In this document: positions 35,857 through 44,739 of the stretch, piece after piece
How positions within the stretch are numbered: position 1 is the stretch's first letter
How the letters are laid out: the number at the start of each line of letters is the position of its first letter
Assembly: GCF_016746095.1 (NCBI RefSeq)
Contig: NZ_JAERTY010000005.1
Location: 124,001 to 188,000 of the forward strand
From: Sphingobacterium faecale
GTDB taxonomy: Bacteria > Bacteroidota > Bacteroidia > Sphingobacteriales > Sphingobacteriaceae
Length of the DNA stretch: 64,000 bases
Direction of reading: 5' to 3'
The notes under the pieces: model-generated
What the model was told of the DNA's origin: nothing
The model's database searches: none
What the model saw: the letters and a program-made list of their open reading frames with translations, nothing else
Translations under genes and position numbers: made by a program

Positions 35857-36690
35857 ATGAAGCTTTACAGCATAGATACCGGATATTTTAAATTGGACGG
35901 AGGGGCCATGTTTGGTGTTGTCCCCAAGTCGATATGGCAACGTACGAATCCTGCTGATTCCAATAATCTCTGTACCTGGGGCAATCGTCTGCTCCTTATT
36001 GAAGATGGAAAAAGATTAACATTGGTAGATACGGCATTGGGTGATAAACAGGATGATAAGTTTTTTGGATATTACCACTTACATGGTGACGATACCTTGG
36101 ACAAGTCACTTGCTAAACATGGATTTCACCGGGATGATATCACCGATGTTTTCTTGACACACTTACATTTTGACCATTGTGGAGGTGCTATTGCCCGCGA
36201 AGGTGATCAATTGGTGCCGGCCTTCAAGAATGCACATTTTTGGTCCAACGAAAAACACTGGAATTGGGCGGTAAACCCGAATCCACGGGAGAAAGCGTCC
36301 TTCTTAAAAGAGAATATACTGCCTATCCAAGAGAGTGGACAGTTGAAGTTTCTGAAAGAAGGTGAAGCTTATGATACCCATATCGATGTACGCTATGCTT
36401 TTGGACATACGGAAGCGATGATGCTGCCACAGATTACGTACAAAGGGAAAACCATTCTCTACATGGCCGACCTGTTGCCCTCTGTCGGACATATCCCACT
36501 CCCCTATGTGATGAGCTATGACGTGCGTCCACTGACAACGATGGACGAGCGTCAGTCTTACTGGCAGGAAATTGTAGAAAAAGAGTATATCCTATTCTTT
36601 GAACACGACCCAACTAATGAGTGCTGTACGCTGCAACACACCGAAAAAGGGATTCGGGTAAAGGATATTTTTAAATTTTCAGAAATCTAG
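35857..36690 (+). CDS. MBL-fold metallo-hydrolase
   Basis: 277 aa zinc hydrolase of the metallo-beta-lactamase superfamily. The metal motif HxHxDH is present as LTHLHFDHCGG (about residues 103-113); further ligands are His in FGHTEAMM (about 183) and Asp in LYMADLLPS (about 205), with His in FFEHDPTNE near the end. No signal peptide. The lactonase-like group (AiiA/MlhB relatives) is the closest by motif layout, but the substrate is unknown. It is downstream of the FGase-QEGLA-ATP-grasp unit and may or may not be functionally tied to it; its own promoter speaks against tight coupling. Confidence 0.87.
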   Translation: MKLYSIDTGYFKLDGGAMFGVVPKSIWQRTNPADSNNLCTWGNRLLLIEDGKRLTLVDTALGDKQDDKFFGYYHLHGDDTLDKSLAKHGFHRDDITDVFLTHLHFDHCGGAIAREGDQLVPAFKNAHFWSNEKHWNWAVNPNPREKASFLKENILPIQESGQLKFLKEGEAYDTHIDVRYAFGHTEAMMLPQITYKGKTILYMADLLPSVGHIPLPYVMSYDVRPLTTMDERQSYWQEIVEKEYILFFEHDPTNECCTLQHTEKGIRVKDIFKFSEI

Positions 36691-36694
36691 GCAT

Positions 36695-37798
36695 TTATCG
36701 CCACTCGTTTGCATATACCTTGCTTAGCCACTGGAATAGCGATTCCTCGGTATTCAATGGCTTGGCTTGGTAGATTTTTAATAGATCATCATAAGCCTCG
36801 TTGATAATAAGGTCGTCCCTATTGGTGAATAGACAGACAGTTCGCTGCTCTTGAGGTTGGAACAAGACCGCATTGTGAAAACCTGTGCTCTCTCCCGAAT
36901 GGAATACCGCTTGAATTTTGTCTTTCTTATCCATTTTCACAAATAAGCCCATGCTGTAATAGATCCCGTCTCGTAAAGGTACTCTGTGGCGGATTACAGT
37001 TTCCCAAAATACCTTGTCCCATAGCGGATTATTAGTGTTCATCCAACCTATATATTCCTGTGCAGAAATATATACTCCTCCATCCCCTTTGGTGGCACTG
37101 GTATTACTTTGGTCCGCAAATAGGAAACCTGTTGCGGTAGGATGATAACCATATGCCCGATTAGGAATAATACATTCTGAAGTATAGATCTGTGCCTGCT
37201 TCAAGCCTGTAGGTTCAAAAATATGGGTGGAGACAAACGTAGCGTAATCCGTTTTGGAAACACGCTCTACGATGACCGCTAATAGACAGTATCCGGTATT
37301 GCTATAGCGAAATGTGCTTCCTGCCGGAAAGTATACCGAATCTATAGGTGCCACAAGTTGTAGTACATCGGTATCGCTCAGTTGGTGTTGCAATCCCTCA
37401 GGAATCACTGCCTCATAATCCCAGATACCGGAGGTATGTTGTAGCAGCTGGTCGATTGTGATGGATGCGGTGGCCTCTTGTAATTCGGGCAATATCTTGC
37501 GGATCGGGGTGTCAAAATGGAGCGCTCCTTTTTTAATTAATAAATAGGTCGCCATAGCGGTAAACTGCTTGCTGACCGAGGCCATTCGAAATGCGGTCCT
37601 CGCTTCTATGGCTGTTTTTTTTTCTAGCTCGGCCCGACCGAAAGGTGAAAACTCGACTTGACCCTGGCACGCTGTAAAAGCAATACCACCCGGTTCGTCG
37701 GTATTTGGGTAATGGGCTGCGATGACTGATTGGAGCTGTTGTGCTGAACTGCTGTACATACCGACAAGAAAACTAATTAAAAAGAAACCGTATCGCAT
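36695..37798 (-). CDS. Serine hydrolase (class C beta-lactamase/ D,D-peptidase family)
   Basis: 367 aa exported enzyme with signal peptide (MRYGFFLISFLVGMYSSSAQ). The catalytic SxxK is in MASVSKQFTA (S74, K77); the second motif YxN is in FRYSNTGYCLLAVIVERVS (about residue 166), and HSGESTGFH (about 300) is the third, H-x-G element. Typical of the beta-lactamase-related family (EstB, D-aminopeptidase, PBP4-like) which act on esters or D-amino acid peptides. It is the last gene of a tight minus-strand operon with FKBP (3 bases upstream), TPR and NlpC/P60 genes, which points to a cell-envelope task. Confidence 0.88.
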   Translation of the reverse strand: MRYGFFLISFLVGMYSSSAQQLQSVIAAHYPNTDEPGGIAFTACQGQVEFSPFGRAELEKKTAIEARTAFRMASVSKQFTAMATYLLIKKGALHFDTPIRKILPELQEATASITIDQLLQHTSGIWDYEAVIPEGLQHQLSDTDVLQLVAPIDSVYFPAGSTFRYSNTGYCLLAVIVERVSKTDYATFVSTHIFEPTGLKQAQIYTSECIIPNRAYGYHPTATGFLFADQSNTSATKGDGGVYISAQEYIGWMNTNNPLWDKVFWETVIRHRVPLRDGIYYSMGLFVKMDKKDKIQAVFHSGESTGFHNAVLFQPQEQRTVCLFTNRDDLIINEAYDDLLKIYQAKPLNTEESLFQWLSKVYANEWR

Positions 37799-37801
37799 AA
37801 C

Positions 37802-38236
37802 TTATAGGATTGAAATCAATTCAATATCAAATATCAATGTACAATTTCCGCCACTTTCTTTGGTTAAGGGTTCAAAACCATAAGCTAAGCTCGGGTGTAT
37901 ATAAAGCCGCCATGTACTGCCTACGGGCATCTGAACTAAAGCCTGTTGCCAGCCACGGATTAGCTCGGGTATATGGAGAGATTCGGGACGTTTTCTTTTG
38001 TAGGAACTATCGAATACGTCTCCATTTAGTAACTGACCTTTATAATGACAGAGCACTTTGGCTTTAGGGCCAGGTTTGACCCCCTCACCTTGCTTTAAGA
38101 CTTCGTATTGCAACGTGTCACTTAGACTGATGATGCCCGCTTTCTCTTTATTTTCCTTTAAAAAGAGCTCCCCTTCTTTGAGATTTTTAGCTGCTGCATC
38201 CTTGATGCGTTTGAGATAAGCATTAGGGTTTGCCAT
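37802..38236 (-). CDS. FKBP-type peptidyl-prolyl cis-trans isomerase
   Basis: 144 aa prolyl isomerase. N-terminal helix (NAYLKRIKDAAAKNLKEGELF) as in FkpA/FKBP22, then the FKBP domain from about residue 40: VLKQGEGVKPGPKAKVLCHY, GQLLNGDVFDSSYKR, IPELIRGWQQALVQMPVGST and WRLYIHPSLAYGFEP. No signal peptide is seen, so it may be cytoplasmic. It lies 3 bases from both neighbours, so translation is likely coupled. Confidence 0.93.
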   Translation of the reverse strand: MANPNAYLKRIKDAAAKNLKEGELFLKENKEKAGIISLSDTLQYEVLKQGEGVKPGPKAKVLCHYKGQLLNGDVFDSSYKRKRPESLHIPELIRGWQQALVQMPVGSTWRLYIHPSLAYGFEPLTKESGGNCTLIFDIELISIL

Positions 38237-38239
38237 ATG

Positions 38240-39238
38240 TTATTCGTCTTCTAATTCCTCGTATTTTTCAAAATCGATAGTGGCACCTGCCTTGTCCCCT
38301 AGTTTTTCCTTGAGCTCGCCCCGGTACTGATAGAGATCCGAATAGTGCGGATTCAAACGGATGGCTTCGTCGTAGTCGGCAATTGCTTCCTGCCAGGCTC
38401 CAGTATGCTCGAAAGCGTCGGCACGCATCACGTAGCAGTAAAAATCCGTAGGATTGTGCGCTATAACCTCTGTATAGTCAGCGATAGCTGACGGCCAGTC
38501 CTCGATGCGCTCATAGTATGCGGCGCGTTCTTCCAATACCTCAGTGCTGTCCAGTGTGAGTTTTAGGGCGCTCTCGAAGTCCTGCAACGCGGCATTATTC
38601 TCGTGTATCGCCACATGGAGTTTAGCGCGGTACAGGTAAGCATTGTGCAGCTGCACATTACGGCTCAATGCTAGCTGTAGTTGCTCTAAAGCACTATCAT
38701 AACGCAACATGCGCAGGTATACAGCGGCCATAGAAACGTGTATTTCCGGATTATCATCTAGCGCTAAGGCGCTTTGGTAGTCCGCAATAGCAAGCTCGTA
38801 ATCAAAATGTTGAACCCATAACATTGCACGATTGATATAAGGCTGTGCTTGGTTGCTGCTTTGTTGTAGCTCCCGATTCAGCTCTTCGAGTTCGGGGGCG
38901 AGCAGCATGCTACCTTTATTCTCTTGCCATTCTAGGAATATGTGGTAGTTGAAGTCCGATTTTTTGGCAACCTGATAGTCGTAAAAGGCGCCTTCTTCAT
39001 CTCCTAGAGCTTGATTCAATAGGCTTCTACAGGCATAGAAGAAGGGATATTGGGGGTACTGCTCGATCGCAGAGCTGTAAATTTCTAACGCTTGCGTGTT
39101 GTCTCCGACATCGATTAAAGCACGAGCCTCTGTGGCTATTTGTAGAAGATAATTATCTTCTACTGTTGTTTTTTGAACAGTGCTATATGGAAAAAGCTGT
39201 GAGCTGGGAAGATAAAGATAGGGATTTTTCTCTTTCAA
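38240..39238 (-). CDS. Tetratricopeptide repeat protein
   Basis: 332 aa made almost wholly of TPR repeats: clear units include ALEIYSSAIEQYPQYPFFYA, ALADYQ-type repeats (ELAIADYQSALALDDNPEIH), ALQDFESALKLTLDSTEVLE, AIADYTEVIAHNPTDFYCYV and AIADYDEAIRLNPHYSDLYQ. The frame opens with a TTG at 39236-39238, 18 bases after the NlpC/P60 stop; there is no ATG in the first 80 codons, so TTG is the probable start. No signal peptide. Likely a protein-protein scaffold for the other products of the operon. Confidence 0.85.
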   Translation of the reverse strand: MKEKNPYLYLPSSQLFPYSTVQKTTVEDNYLLQIATEARALIDVGDNTQALEIYSSAIEQYPQYPFFYACRSLLNQALGDEEGAFYDYQVAKKSDFNYHIFLEWQENKGSMLLAPELEELNRELQQSSNQAQPYINRAMLWVQHFDYELAIADYQSALALDDNPEIHVSMAAVYLRMLRYDSALEQLQLALSRNVQLHNAYLYRAKLHVAIHENNAALQDFESALKLTLDSTEVLEERAAYYERIEDWPSAIADYTEVIAHNPTDFYCYVMRADAFEHTGAWQEAIADYDEAIRLNPHYSDLYQYRGELKEKLGDKAGATIDFEKYEELEDE

Positions 39239-39256
39239 AATATGGGATTCGGGGAT

Positions 39257-40003
39257 TTAAAAATAGCGCTTTACAATGCGTAGCTTGTGGGTGTATTTAT
39301 TCTGCTGGGCGTTGAATATGCCTTCGGTGTCCATTTTATCAATACGTACCCGGCCTGCAGCATGTATAATCGTCTCATTGTCAATCATGACGCCTACATG
39401 GGTGATGCGTCCAGCTTCATTGTCAAAAAAAGCCAGATCCCCAGCCTTGATTTCGGGAAGAAAATTAACGGTGTCGCCAGATTCAGCCTGTTGCCACGCA
39501 TCTCTTCTCAGCGCTATCCCAAAATGACGGTATACAACCTGACTAAAGCCTGAGCAGTCTATGCCATACGGCGAACGGCCTCCCCATAGATAAGGGCTAT
39601 TGTTATAGTGTTGGATTAATTTTGGAAATTCGATATCAAAATCATCTAGGGTACCTTCACGTACTGTACCTTCTATGGTATAAAGTTCACTTCCGATTTG
39701 GAGGCTGTTGCTGGGCACAGGTGTGCCGTGAAGAAGCTGTACCGTATGTGTTGTTGAATGAGCCTTGCCACCTGCTAGGTCGATAATGTGTTTGGTAGGC
39801 TGCAGTGTAGCGAGTTGCCCCGACTGATGCCTTTGAATCCAGCCCTCATAAGAGGTGTCCAAAAGACGGATACGGTCGAAGTCTACGCCTTCTTCTAGAA
39901 TTTCGAAAGCCTCCCCAAATAAAACCTGGGTGACCATTTCGCTACGGTGCGATGCCTCGGCCCGAAGAGGAAGTATACTAAGATTGCAAGCTGATAAAAC
40001 CAT
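39257..40003 (-). CDS. SH3-domain NlpC/P60 family peptidase (C40)
   Basis: 248 aa cysteine peptidase of the C40 family, like YkfC-type gamma-D-glutamyl-L-diamino-acid endopeptidases that process murein peptides. Bacterial SH3 domain at residues about 10-70 (LPLRAEASHRSEMVTQVLFG), a second SH3-like segment, then NlpC/P60 with catalytic Cys in YGIDCSGFSQVVYRHFG (about 153) and His in ITHVGVMIDNETIIHAAG (about 206). There is no signal peptide, which agrees with a cytoplasmic murein-peptide recycling role. First gene of the four-gene minus operon. Confidence 0.92.
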   Translation of the reverse strand: MVLSACNLSILPLRAEASHRSEMVTQVLFGEAFEILEEGVDFDRIRLLDTSYEGWIQRHQSGQLATLQPTKHIIDLAGGKAHSTTHTVQLLHGTPVPSNSLQIGSELYTIEGTVREGTLDDFDIEFPKLIQHYNNSPYLWGGRSPYGIDCSGFSQVVYRHFGIALRRDAWQQAESGDTVNFLPEIKAGDLAFFDNEAGRITHVGVMIDNETIIHAAGRVRIDKMDTEGIFNAQQNKYTHKLRIVKRYF

Positions 40004-40083
40004 TTCGCTTTTATTTTTTAAAACAATAATTATATATTCTTGTTCTTAAACTAACGAAGATACTTCTAAAAAACTAAATTATT

Positions 40084-40551
40084 ATGGGATATTCCAAATT
40101 TCAGAGGATACTATTGGCATTAGATGATAGTCCCTGTTCAGATAAAGTAATGGAGTATGCGCACAGCATACTGGAAGGGCAAGAAGCCACCTTGGCGCTG
40201 GTAACAGTAATCCCTCCCACCTCTCCGGCCTCTTACGGTGCAGACCCCTTGTTAGGGCAACAGCCTATAGTCGTGGCAGAGGTCGCGGAGATACAGCAGC
40301 AGGCCGCACAGGAATACTTGGATAGATTGGCGGCCGACTTTACCTCGGTCAAAGAGATATTTACATTCACCCGCGTGGGCAATATCCGCGAGGAGATATT
40401 GACTGTGGCTCACGAGTGGGCTGCAGACTTGTTGATACTAGGGACCAATGGAAAAACTGGATTCGAACATTTTATTTCGGGCAGCGTTTCGGAATCGGTT
40501 ATCCGCAAGGCACAATGCCCTGTTTTGGTAATCCCTAGTAAGTGTGATTAA
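40084..40551 (+). CDS. Universal stress protein (UspA family)
   Basis: 155 aa single Usp domain. It begins FQRILLALDDSPCSDKVMEYA (the nucleotide-binding Asp in LALDDS) and carries the ATP-binding pattern G-2x-G-9x-G-S as LGTNGKTGFEHFISGSVSES, followed by VIRKAQCPVLVIPS. It should therefore be an ATP-binding Usp. Cytoplasmic; stands alone on the plus strand, divergent from the NlpC operon. Confidence 0.94.
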   Translation: MGYSKFQRILLALDDSPCSDKVMEYAHSILEGQEATLALVTVIPPTSPASYGADPLLGQQPIVVAEVAEIQQQAAQEYLDRLAADFTSVKEIFTFTRVGNIREEILTVAHEWAADLLILGTNGKTGFEHFISGSVSESVIRKAQCPVLVIPSKCD

Positions 40552-40569
40552 GCTTGTATTGATTACACT
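40541..40569. terminator. Hairpin between convergent usp and RsmB-type genes
   Basis: agtgtgatt and gattacact pair over 9 positions, counting two G-U wobbles, around an 11-base loop. It covers both stop codons and could end transcription from either side; no long T-run, so confidence is low. Confidence 0.35.
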
Positions 40570-41744
40570 TTGAGGAGGCGGGCTGCAAACATACTGTCCG
40601 CCTTACTCTCGTATCCCTTGATAACCTCCATCTTTTCCACATGCATGCCAAAGGTATTGACTATATAGTTGATTACCGCTTCATTTTCAGCTTCATATAC
40701 TGAGCAGGTAATATAAATAAGAGGCTTGCCAGTCTTGAGAAAAGGAATCGTCTGAGCTACAATCTGCTTTTGTAAATCGGTAAAATACTGTAGTCTGTCG
40801 GCATCGAATGATTGCATCATTTCGGGGGTACGGCCCCAGGTACCTGAGCCAGAACAAGGAGCATCGACAATGATACCATCAAAACGCTCATCCTGTAAAG
40901 CCCTTTTTACATTATCTGCGTCGGTGAGATCTACGACTTTCTTGCGGTAGGTCTGTGTGATATTTGCTTGTATAAAGCGTTCGTCTAGATTGCGTAGGAT
41001 GGAAAGACGAATGTCTGATACCAGTAGCTTGGTGGTGGGGTATCTGTCTAGGAACAATAAAGACTTGCCTCCCGAAGCAGCACAGGCGTCCCACCAGCTT
41101 TCGTTAGCGCCGGATTTCATAAAATTTAGGGTGTACTGTGATGAGCGGTCCTGCACTTCATATAATCCGTTCAATCCTCTTATATGCTGTAGTTTACTGC
41201 CGTTAGGAAGGGCGATAGTCTGTTCCGAAACGGAGTTTATAACAGCGCCTTCCCGCTGTAGGATTTGCTGTACTTTTTCCTCCTGCCCCCTTTTTATCCG
41301 AATGAATAAGTCGGGCTGTATAAAATGACTTTGCAGAAATAGGATTCTATCTATGGCAGTGGAAAGTCCATCATCCAAAGGAAAAAGCTTCTCTATATCA
41401 AAGTCCGTCAGTTGGCTTGCTATTTCTACTTTTTCGGATAGGGATTGTTGTATGGATCGAGCCAACTCCGGATGTTGTAGGCTGACCAGATCCGAATGCT
41501 GTTCGCATAAGTATTCAGCAACTACAAGTCGCATTATAGGATTTTCCTGTGGATAGGCATTGCCTAAGCGGAAATAGTTATAACAAAAACGAGAGGTCAT
41601 CTTTCTATCAGATGACCCCATTTGTTTGTTTTCTTTGAAAAAGCGAGTCAGGTATCTCGCTAAGGGCTCCTTTTTATCATATCCAGTAAGGGCACGTTCA
41701 AAATTCCTCAGCTGCTGTGAGACTCGTCTTTCATTAACTTCCAT
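40563..41744 (-). CDS. RsmB/NOP-family RNA (cytosine-5) methyltransferase
   Basis: 393 aa SAM-dependent rRNA methyltransferase. N-terminal NusB-like helical part, then the Rossmann domain: WWDACAASGGKSLLFLD (SAM motif I, about 227-243), LLVSDIR (motif II), FDGIIVDAPCSGSGTWGRTPE with the release Cys in PCSGSG, and LIYITCSVYEAENEAVI with the nucleophile Cys in TCS. Target is probably cytosine 967-like in 16S rRNA, inferred from the family. It follows the binding-protein-like lipoprotein gene after 10 bases in the guaA operon. Confidence 0.92.
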   Translation of the reverse strand: MEVNERRVSQQLRNFERALTGYDKKEPLARYLTRFFKENKQMGSSDRKMTSRFCYNYFRLGNAYPQENPIMRLVVAEYLCEQHSDLVSLQHPELARSIQQSLSEKVEIASQLTDFDIEKLFPLDDGLSTAIDRILFLQSHFIQPDLFIRIKRGQEEKVQQILQREGAVINSVSEQTIALPNGSKLQHIRGLNGLYEVQDRSSQYTLNFMKSGANESWWDACAASGGKSLLFLDRYPTTKLLVSDIRLSILRNLDERFIQANITQTYRKKVVDLTDADNVKRALQDERFDGIIVDAPCSGSGTWGRTPEMMQSFDADRLQYFTDLQKQIVAQTIPFLKTGKPLIYITCSVYEAENEAVINYIVNTFGMHVEKMEVIKGYESKADSMFAARLLKV

Positions 41745-41754
41745 TATTGTTTTT

Positions 41755-43017
41755 TTATTGCAGCTGAAATGAGCCTCCGCGGTATGAGCGGTAGGCTACG
41801 GATTCATTTGCATATCCCCAAGCTTCGTTGTATCTGAATTTATAAGAACTGAACAAGCCATTGTAGGATTCTTTTGTTAATTTTTCTTTTAGTCTGTCTG
41901 CTCCGTACTTGTTAATCAGTCCACCGAAGTAAAGTGCCGAGTCATAACCTTTGTACGATTGGTCAGATGGCTGTATACCATAGGTGTCTGCATAAGTGTC
42001 TTTAAATACTTTTACAGCAGCAGACCATGTTTTTAGATTACTCTCTGTGGTGATGGTCGGATTTAAATCTGCAAATCCCGCATACATACTAAAATCATAA
42101 CGTTCCCATAGCGGATGACCAAAGAGGCTGAAGTTGTACGTGTTTTCGCCGTATTTCTTGATCAGATTAGTCAACAGATTTTTCAGCTGGTTCTTATCTG
42201 TTGTGCCTGTGACAATGATATTAGTACCTGTCAATGAGAGATTCTCATCAAGCTGGCTTATCGAGGATACAGAAAGAATTCGGGCATTGTTTTTGGCCTG
42301 CTTGATAGCCGTAGACATACCGTTTAAAAACTGCTTGCCATCGGAGTCGGTTGTGTTGAAAATAATAATAACATCACCAGCGCTATACTCGCGAGCGGCG
42401 CGGGCTGCAATCGCATTACTGTGAGCCTTGATAGGAGGAGTCAAAGAAACAAGATTTGGCAGATTAAACTCTGTTGGCATTGAAGCTGCTAACGGGTTAA
42501 TCTGTAATTTTTCTTTGTCTTTCAGGTTAGTACCGAAAGCTTTTATTTCCTGTGGATATACCGGACCGATGACAATGGATGCTTCTTCAACAGTCGAAGA
42601 GAGTGCCAGGCTACCGCTGTAGCTAGCATTGTCACGAGAATCCAGAACATTCAGATTGAAGTCTGCTCCTTTTTTTGCCAACTCTTCCAACCCCAGTTGA
42701 AAGCCTTGATAATAATCCAGTGCTAAAGCAGCACGCTTGATGTCTTTCTCAGCGAGAGCGTTTTCAGAAATCTGGTCGAGCTGAAAAGGAAGTACCAAGG
42801 AAATGTTACGTCCTATAAAGCGTTTGGCCATGTTTTCTTTGGCCGATTCGCCGGTCTCGCTACTACCGTCAGGTATTTTGTTCGTCTCTCCTGGCTTGGA
42901 GCTGTTGTTGCCCACATTGCCCTTATAATCCGGGGCACGCAAAACACCCACTTTAGGAGTACACGAGGACACTCCTAAAGCTAATGCAACAGCTATCAAT
43001 AAGCCTGAATTTTTCAA
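41755..43017 (-). CDS. Lipoprotein with periplasmic-binding-protein (LppC-like) fold
   Basis: I start it at the TTG 43015-43017: this lies 4 bases after the guaA stop, has GGGAG 7 bases upstream (inside the end of guaA), and gives a compact lipoprotein signal KNSGLLIAVALALGVSSC. The only ATG start is at 43092 and would overlap guaA by 71 bases and put a polar stretch before the signal. The mature part is a type-I periplasmic binding fold (ISLVLPFQLDQISENALAEK, SIVIGPVYPQEIKAFGTN, NPLAASMPTEFNLPNLVSLT, and so on), like LppC/LpoA or amino-acid-binding proteins. A murein-synthesis activator role as for LpoA is possible, not shown. Confidence 0.8.
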   Translation of the reverse strand: MKNSGLLIAVALALGVSSCTPKVGVLRAPDYKGNVGNNSSKPGETNKIPDGSSETGESAKENMAKRFIGRNISLVLPFQLDQISENALAEKDIKRAALALDYYQGFQLGLEELAKKGADFNLNVLDSRDNASYSGSLALSSTVEEASIVIGPVYPQEIKAFGTNLKDKEKLQINPLAASMPTEFNLPNLVSLTPPIKAHSNAIAARAAREYSAGDVIIIFNTTDSDGKQFLNGMSTAIKQAKNNARILSVSSISQLDENLSLTGTNIIVTGTTDKNQLKNLLTNLIKKYGENTYNFSLFGHPLWERYDFSMYAGFADLNPTITTESNLKTWSAAVKVFKDTYADTYGIQPSDQSYKGYDSALYFGGLINKYGADRLKEKLTKESYNGLFSSYKFRYNEAWGYANESVAYRSYRGGSFQLQ

Positions 43018-43021
43018 TTTT

Positions 43022-44572
43022 TTACTCCCACTCAATGGTCGCCGGTGGTTTTGAACTGATGTCGTAAACAACTCTGTTGATTCCTTTAACATGATTGATT
43101 ATTTCATTCGATATCTTAGCTAGTAATTCATAAGGCAAATGAATCCAATCTGCAGTCATTCCATCGAGTGAACCTACAGCGCGTAATGCGACAACGTGCT
43201 CATATGTGCGTTCGTCTCCCATCACACCGACGGATTGAACAGGTAAGAAAATTGTTCCAGCCTGCCATACCTTATCATACCAACCCGATTCTTTTAAGTT
43301 ACGTATATAGATGTCATCTGCTTCCTGCAAAATCCGTACCTTTTCTTCATTTATATCACCTAAAATTCGAATTCCTAGTCCAGGACCAGGGAAAGGGTGT
43401 CTATTCAGGATGTTAGGATCTACGTCTAGCGTTTTTCCTACACGACGTACTTCGTCTTTGAATAATGTCTTTAAAGGCTCTACAACTTTTAATTTCATAT
43501 AGTCAGGCAGTCCACCTACGTTGTGGTGTGACTTAATCGTTGCCGATGGGCCTTTTACAGAGATAGACTCGATGATGTCCGGGTATATCGTTCCTTGACC
43601 TAACCATTTTGCTTCACTTCCTTCAGGAAGTTCTTTTTGTATGTCTTTGGACGCTTGGTCGAATACATCGATAAATGCTCCTCCGATGACTTTACGCTTT
43701 TGCTCCGGCTCAGTTACGCCAGCTAGCTTGGTATAAAACAGTTCTTTGGCATTAACACCTTTGATGTTAAGTCCCATGTTTTTGTAGGAATCCAATACTT
43801 GCTCGAACTCCCCTTTACGTAACAAACCGTGGTCTACAAAGAAACAGTGTAAACGGTCGCCGATAGCACGCTGTAATAATACAGCCGCTACAGTAGAGTC
43901 TACTCCACCGGATAACGCCATAATAACGTGATCGTTGCCCAAGTCGGCTTTTAGTTCTGCTACTGTGCTCTCCACGAAAGATTCAGAAGTCCAATCCTGT
44001 GCACATCCACAGATGTCGATAACGAAGTTTTTGACTAACATCTGTCCGTCTGTACTATGTGTTACCTCCGGGTGGAACTGTATGCCATAGGTATTGGTGC
44101 CTGCTACCTGATAAGCCGCTACACGTACCTTATCTGTACTCGCTATAATATTAAAGCCTGCTGGAACCTCTTTGATGGTGTCTCCGTGAGACATCCATAC
44201 CTGCGACTGTGCAGGGATTCCTTTTAATAAAGCATTGTCATTGTCTACAAATTGTAGGTTGGCTCTGCCGTACTCGCGTATCTCTGAAGGTAAGACCTCA
44301 CCACCATATTGTTGTGCCAGATACTGCGCACCATAACAAACACCTAATAGCGGGAATCGTTCTTGGATACTTTTGTAGTCGATCTGTGGAGCGTCTTCTT
44401 GGCGGACGGAATAAGGACTGCCTGAAAAGATAACCCCTTTCACGGTATCATCTAAGTCAGGAACTTTATTAAAAGGATGGATCTCACAATATACACTCAG
44501 TTCGCGAACCCGACGCGCGATTAATTGGGTGTATTGAGAACCAAAATCAAGGATTATTATTTTTTCAGACAT
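43022..44572 (-). CDS. guaA: GMP synthase (glutamine-hydrolysing)
   Basis: 516 aa, makes GMP from XMP, ATP and glutamine. Glutamine amidotransferase domain with Cys79 in [11 protein letters not shown] and His/Glu in [10 protein letters not shown] (about 172); ATP pyrophosphatase domain with the PP-loop [12 protein letters not shown] (about 226-237); dimerisation domain ending KPPATIEWE. All family motifs are intact. First gene of an operon with the lipoprotein and the RsmB-type gene. Its promoter ends four bases before the ATG. Confidence 0.98.
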   Translation of the reverse strand: MSEKIIILDFGSQYTQLIARRVRELSVYCEIHPFNKVPDLDDTVKGVIFSGSPYSVRQEDAPQIDYKSIQERFPLLGVCYGAQYLAQQYGGEVLPSEIREYGRANLQFVDNDNALLKGIPAQSQVWMSHGDTIKEVPAGFNIIASTDKVRVAAYQVAGTNTYGIQFHPEVTHSTDGQMLVKNFVIDICGCAQDWTSESFVESTVAELKADLGNDHVIMALSGGVDSTVAAVLLQRAIGDRLHCFFVDHGLLRKGEFEQVLDSYKNMGLNIKGVNAKELFYTKLAGVTEPEQKRKVIGGAFIDVFDQASKDIQKELPEGSEAKWLGQGTIYPDIIESISVKGPSATIKSHHNVGGLPDYMKLKVVEPLKTLFKDEVRRVGKTLDVDPNILNRHPFPGPGLGIRILGDINEEKVRILQEADDIYIRNLKESGWYDKVWQAGTIFLPVQSVGVMGDERTYEHVVALRAVGSLDGMTADWIHLPYELLAKISNEIINHVKGINRVVYDISSKPPATIEWE

Positions 44573-44576
44573 AGCG

Positions 44577-44609
44577 CAAAGGTACGATTAACGGATGAAA
44601 ACATACAAA
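44577..44609 (-). promoter_or_regulatory. guaA promoter
   Basis: Minus strand: TTTG (44606-44609), 21-base spacer, TACCTTTG (44577-44584). This is a full match to the Bacteroidota consensus TTTG/TAnnTTTG. The ATG at 44572 is four bases past the -7 box, so the mRNA should have no leader or only one or two bases. Confidence 0.8.
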
Positions 44610-44739
44610 AAAAATATTACAGTTTATACCTGCAGTCCTTAGGTAAAAGCTAAGCTTCCATTTAACATATCAATAACATCTGAAGAAATCGAATTTATTA
44701 CCTTTAACTGTTTTTGTCAATTCACTACAAATAAGCAAT

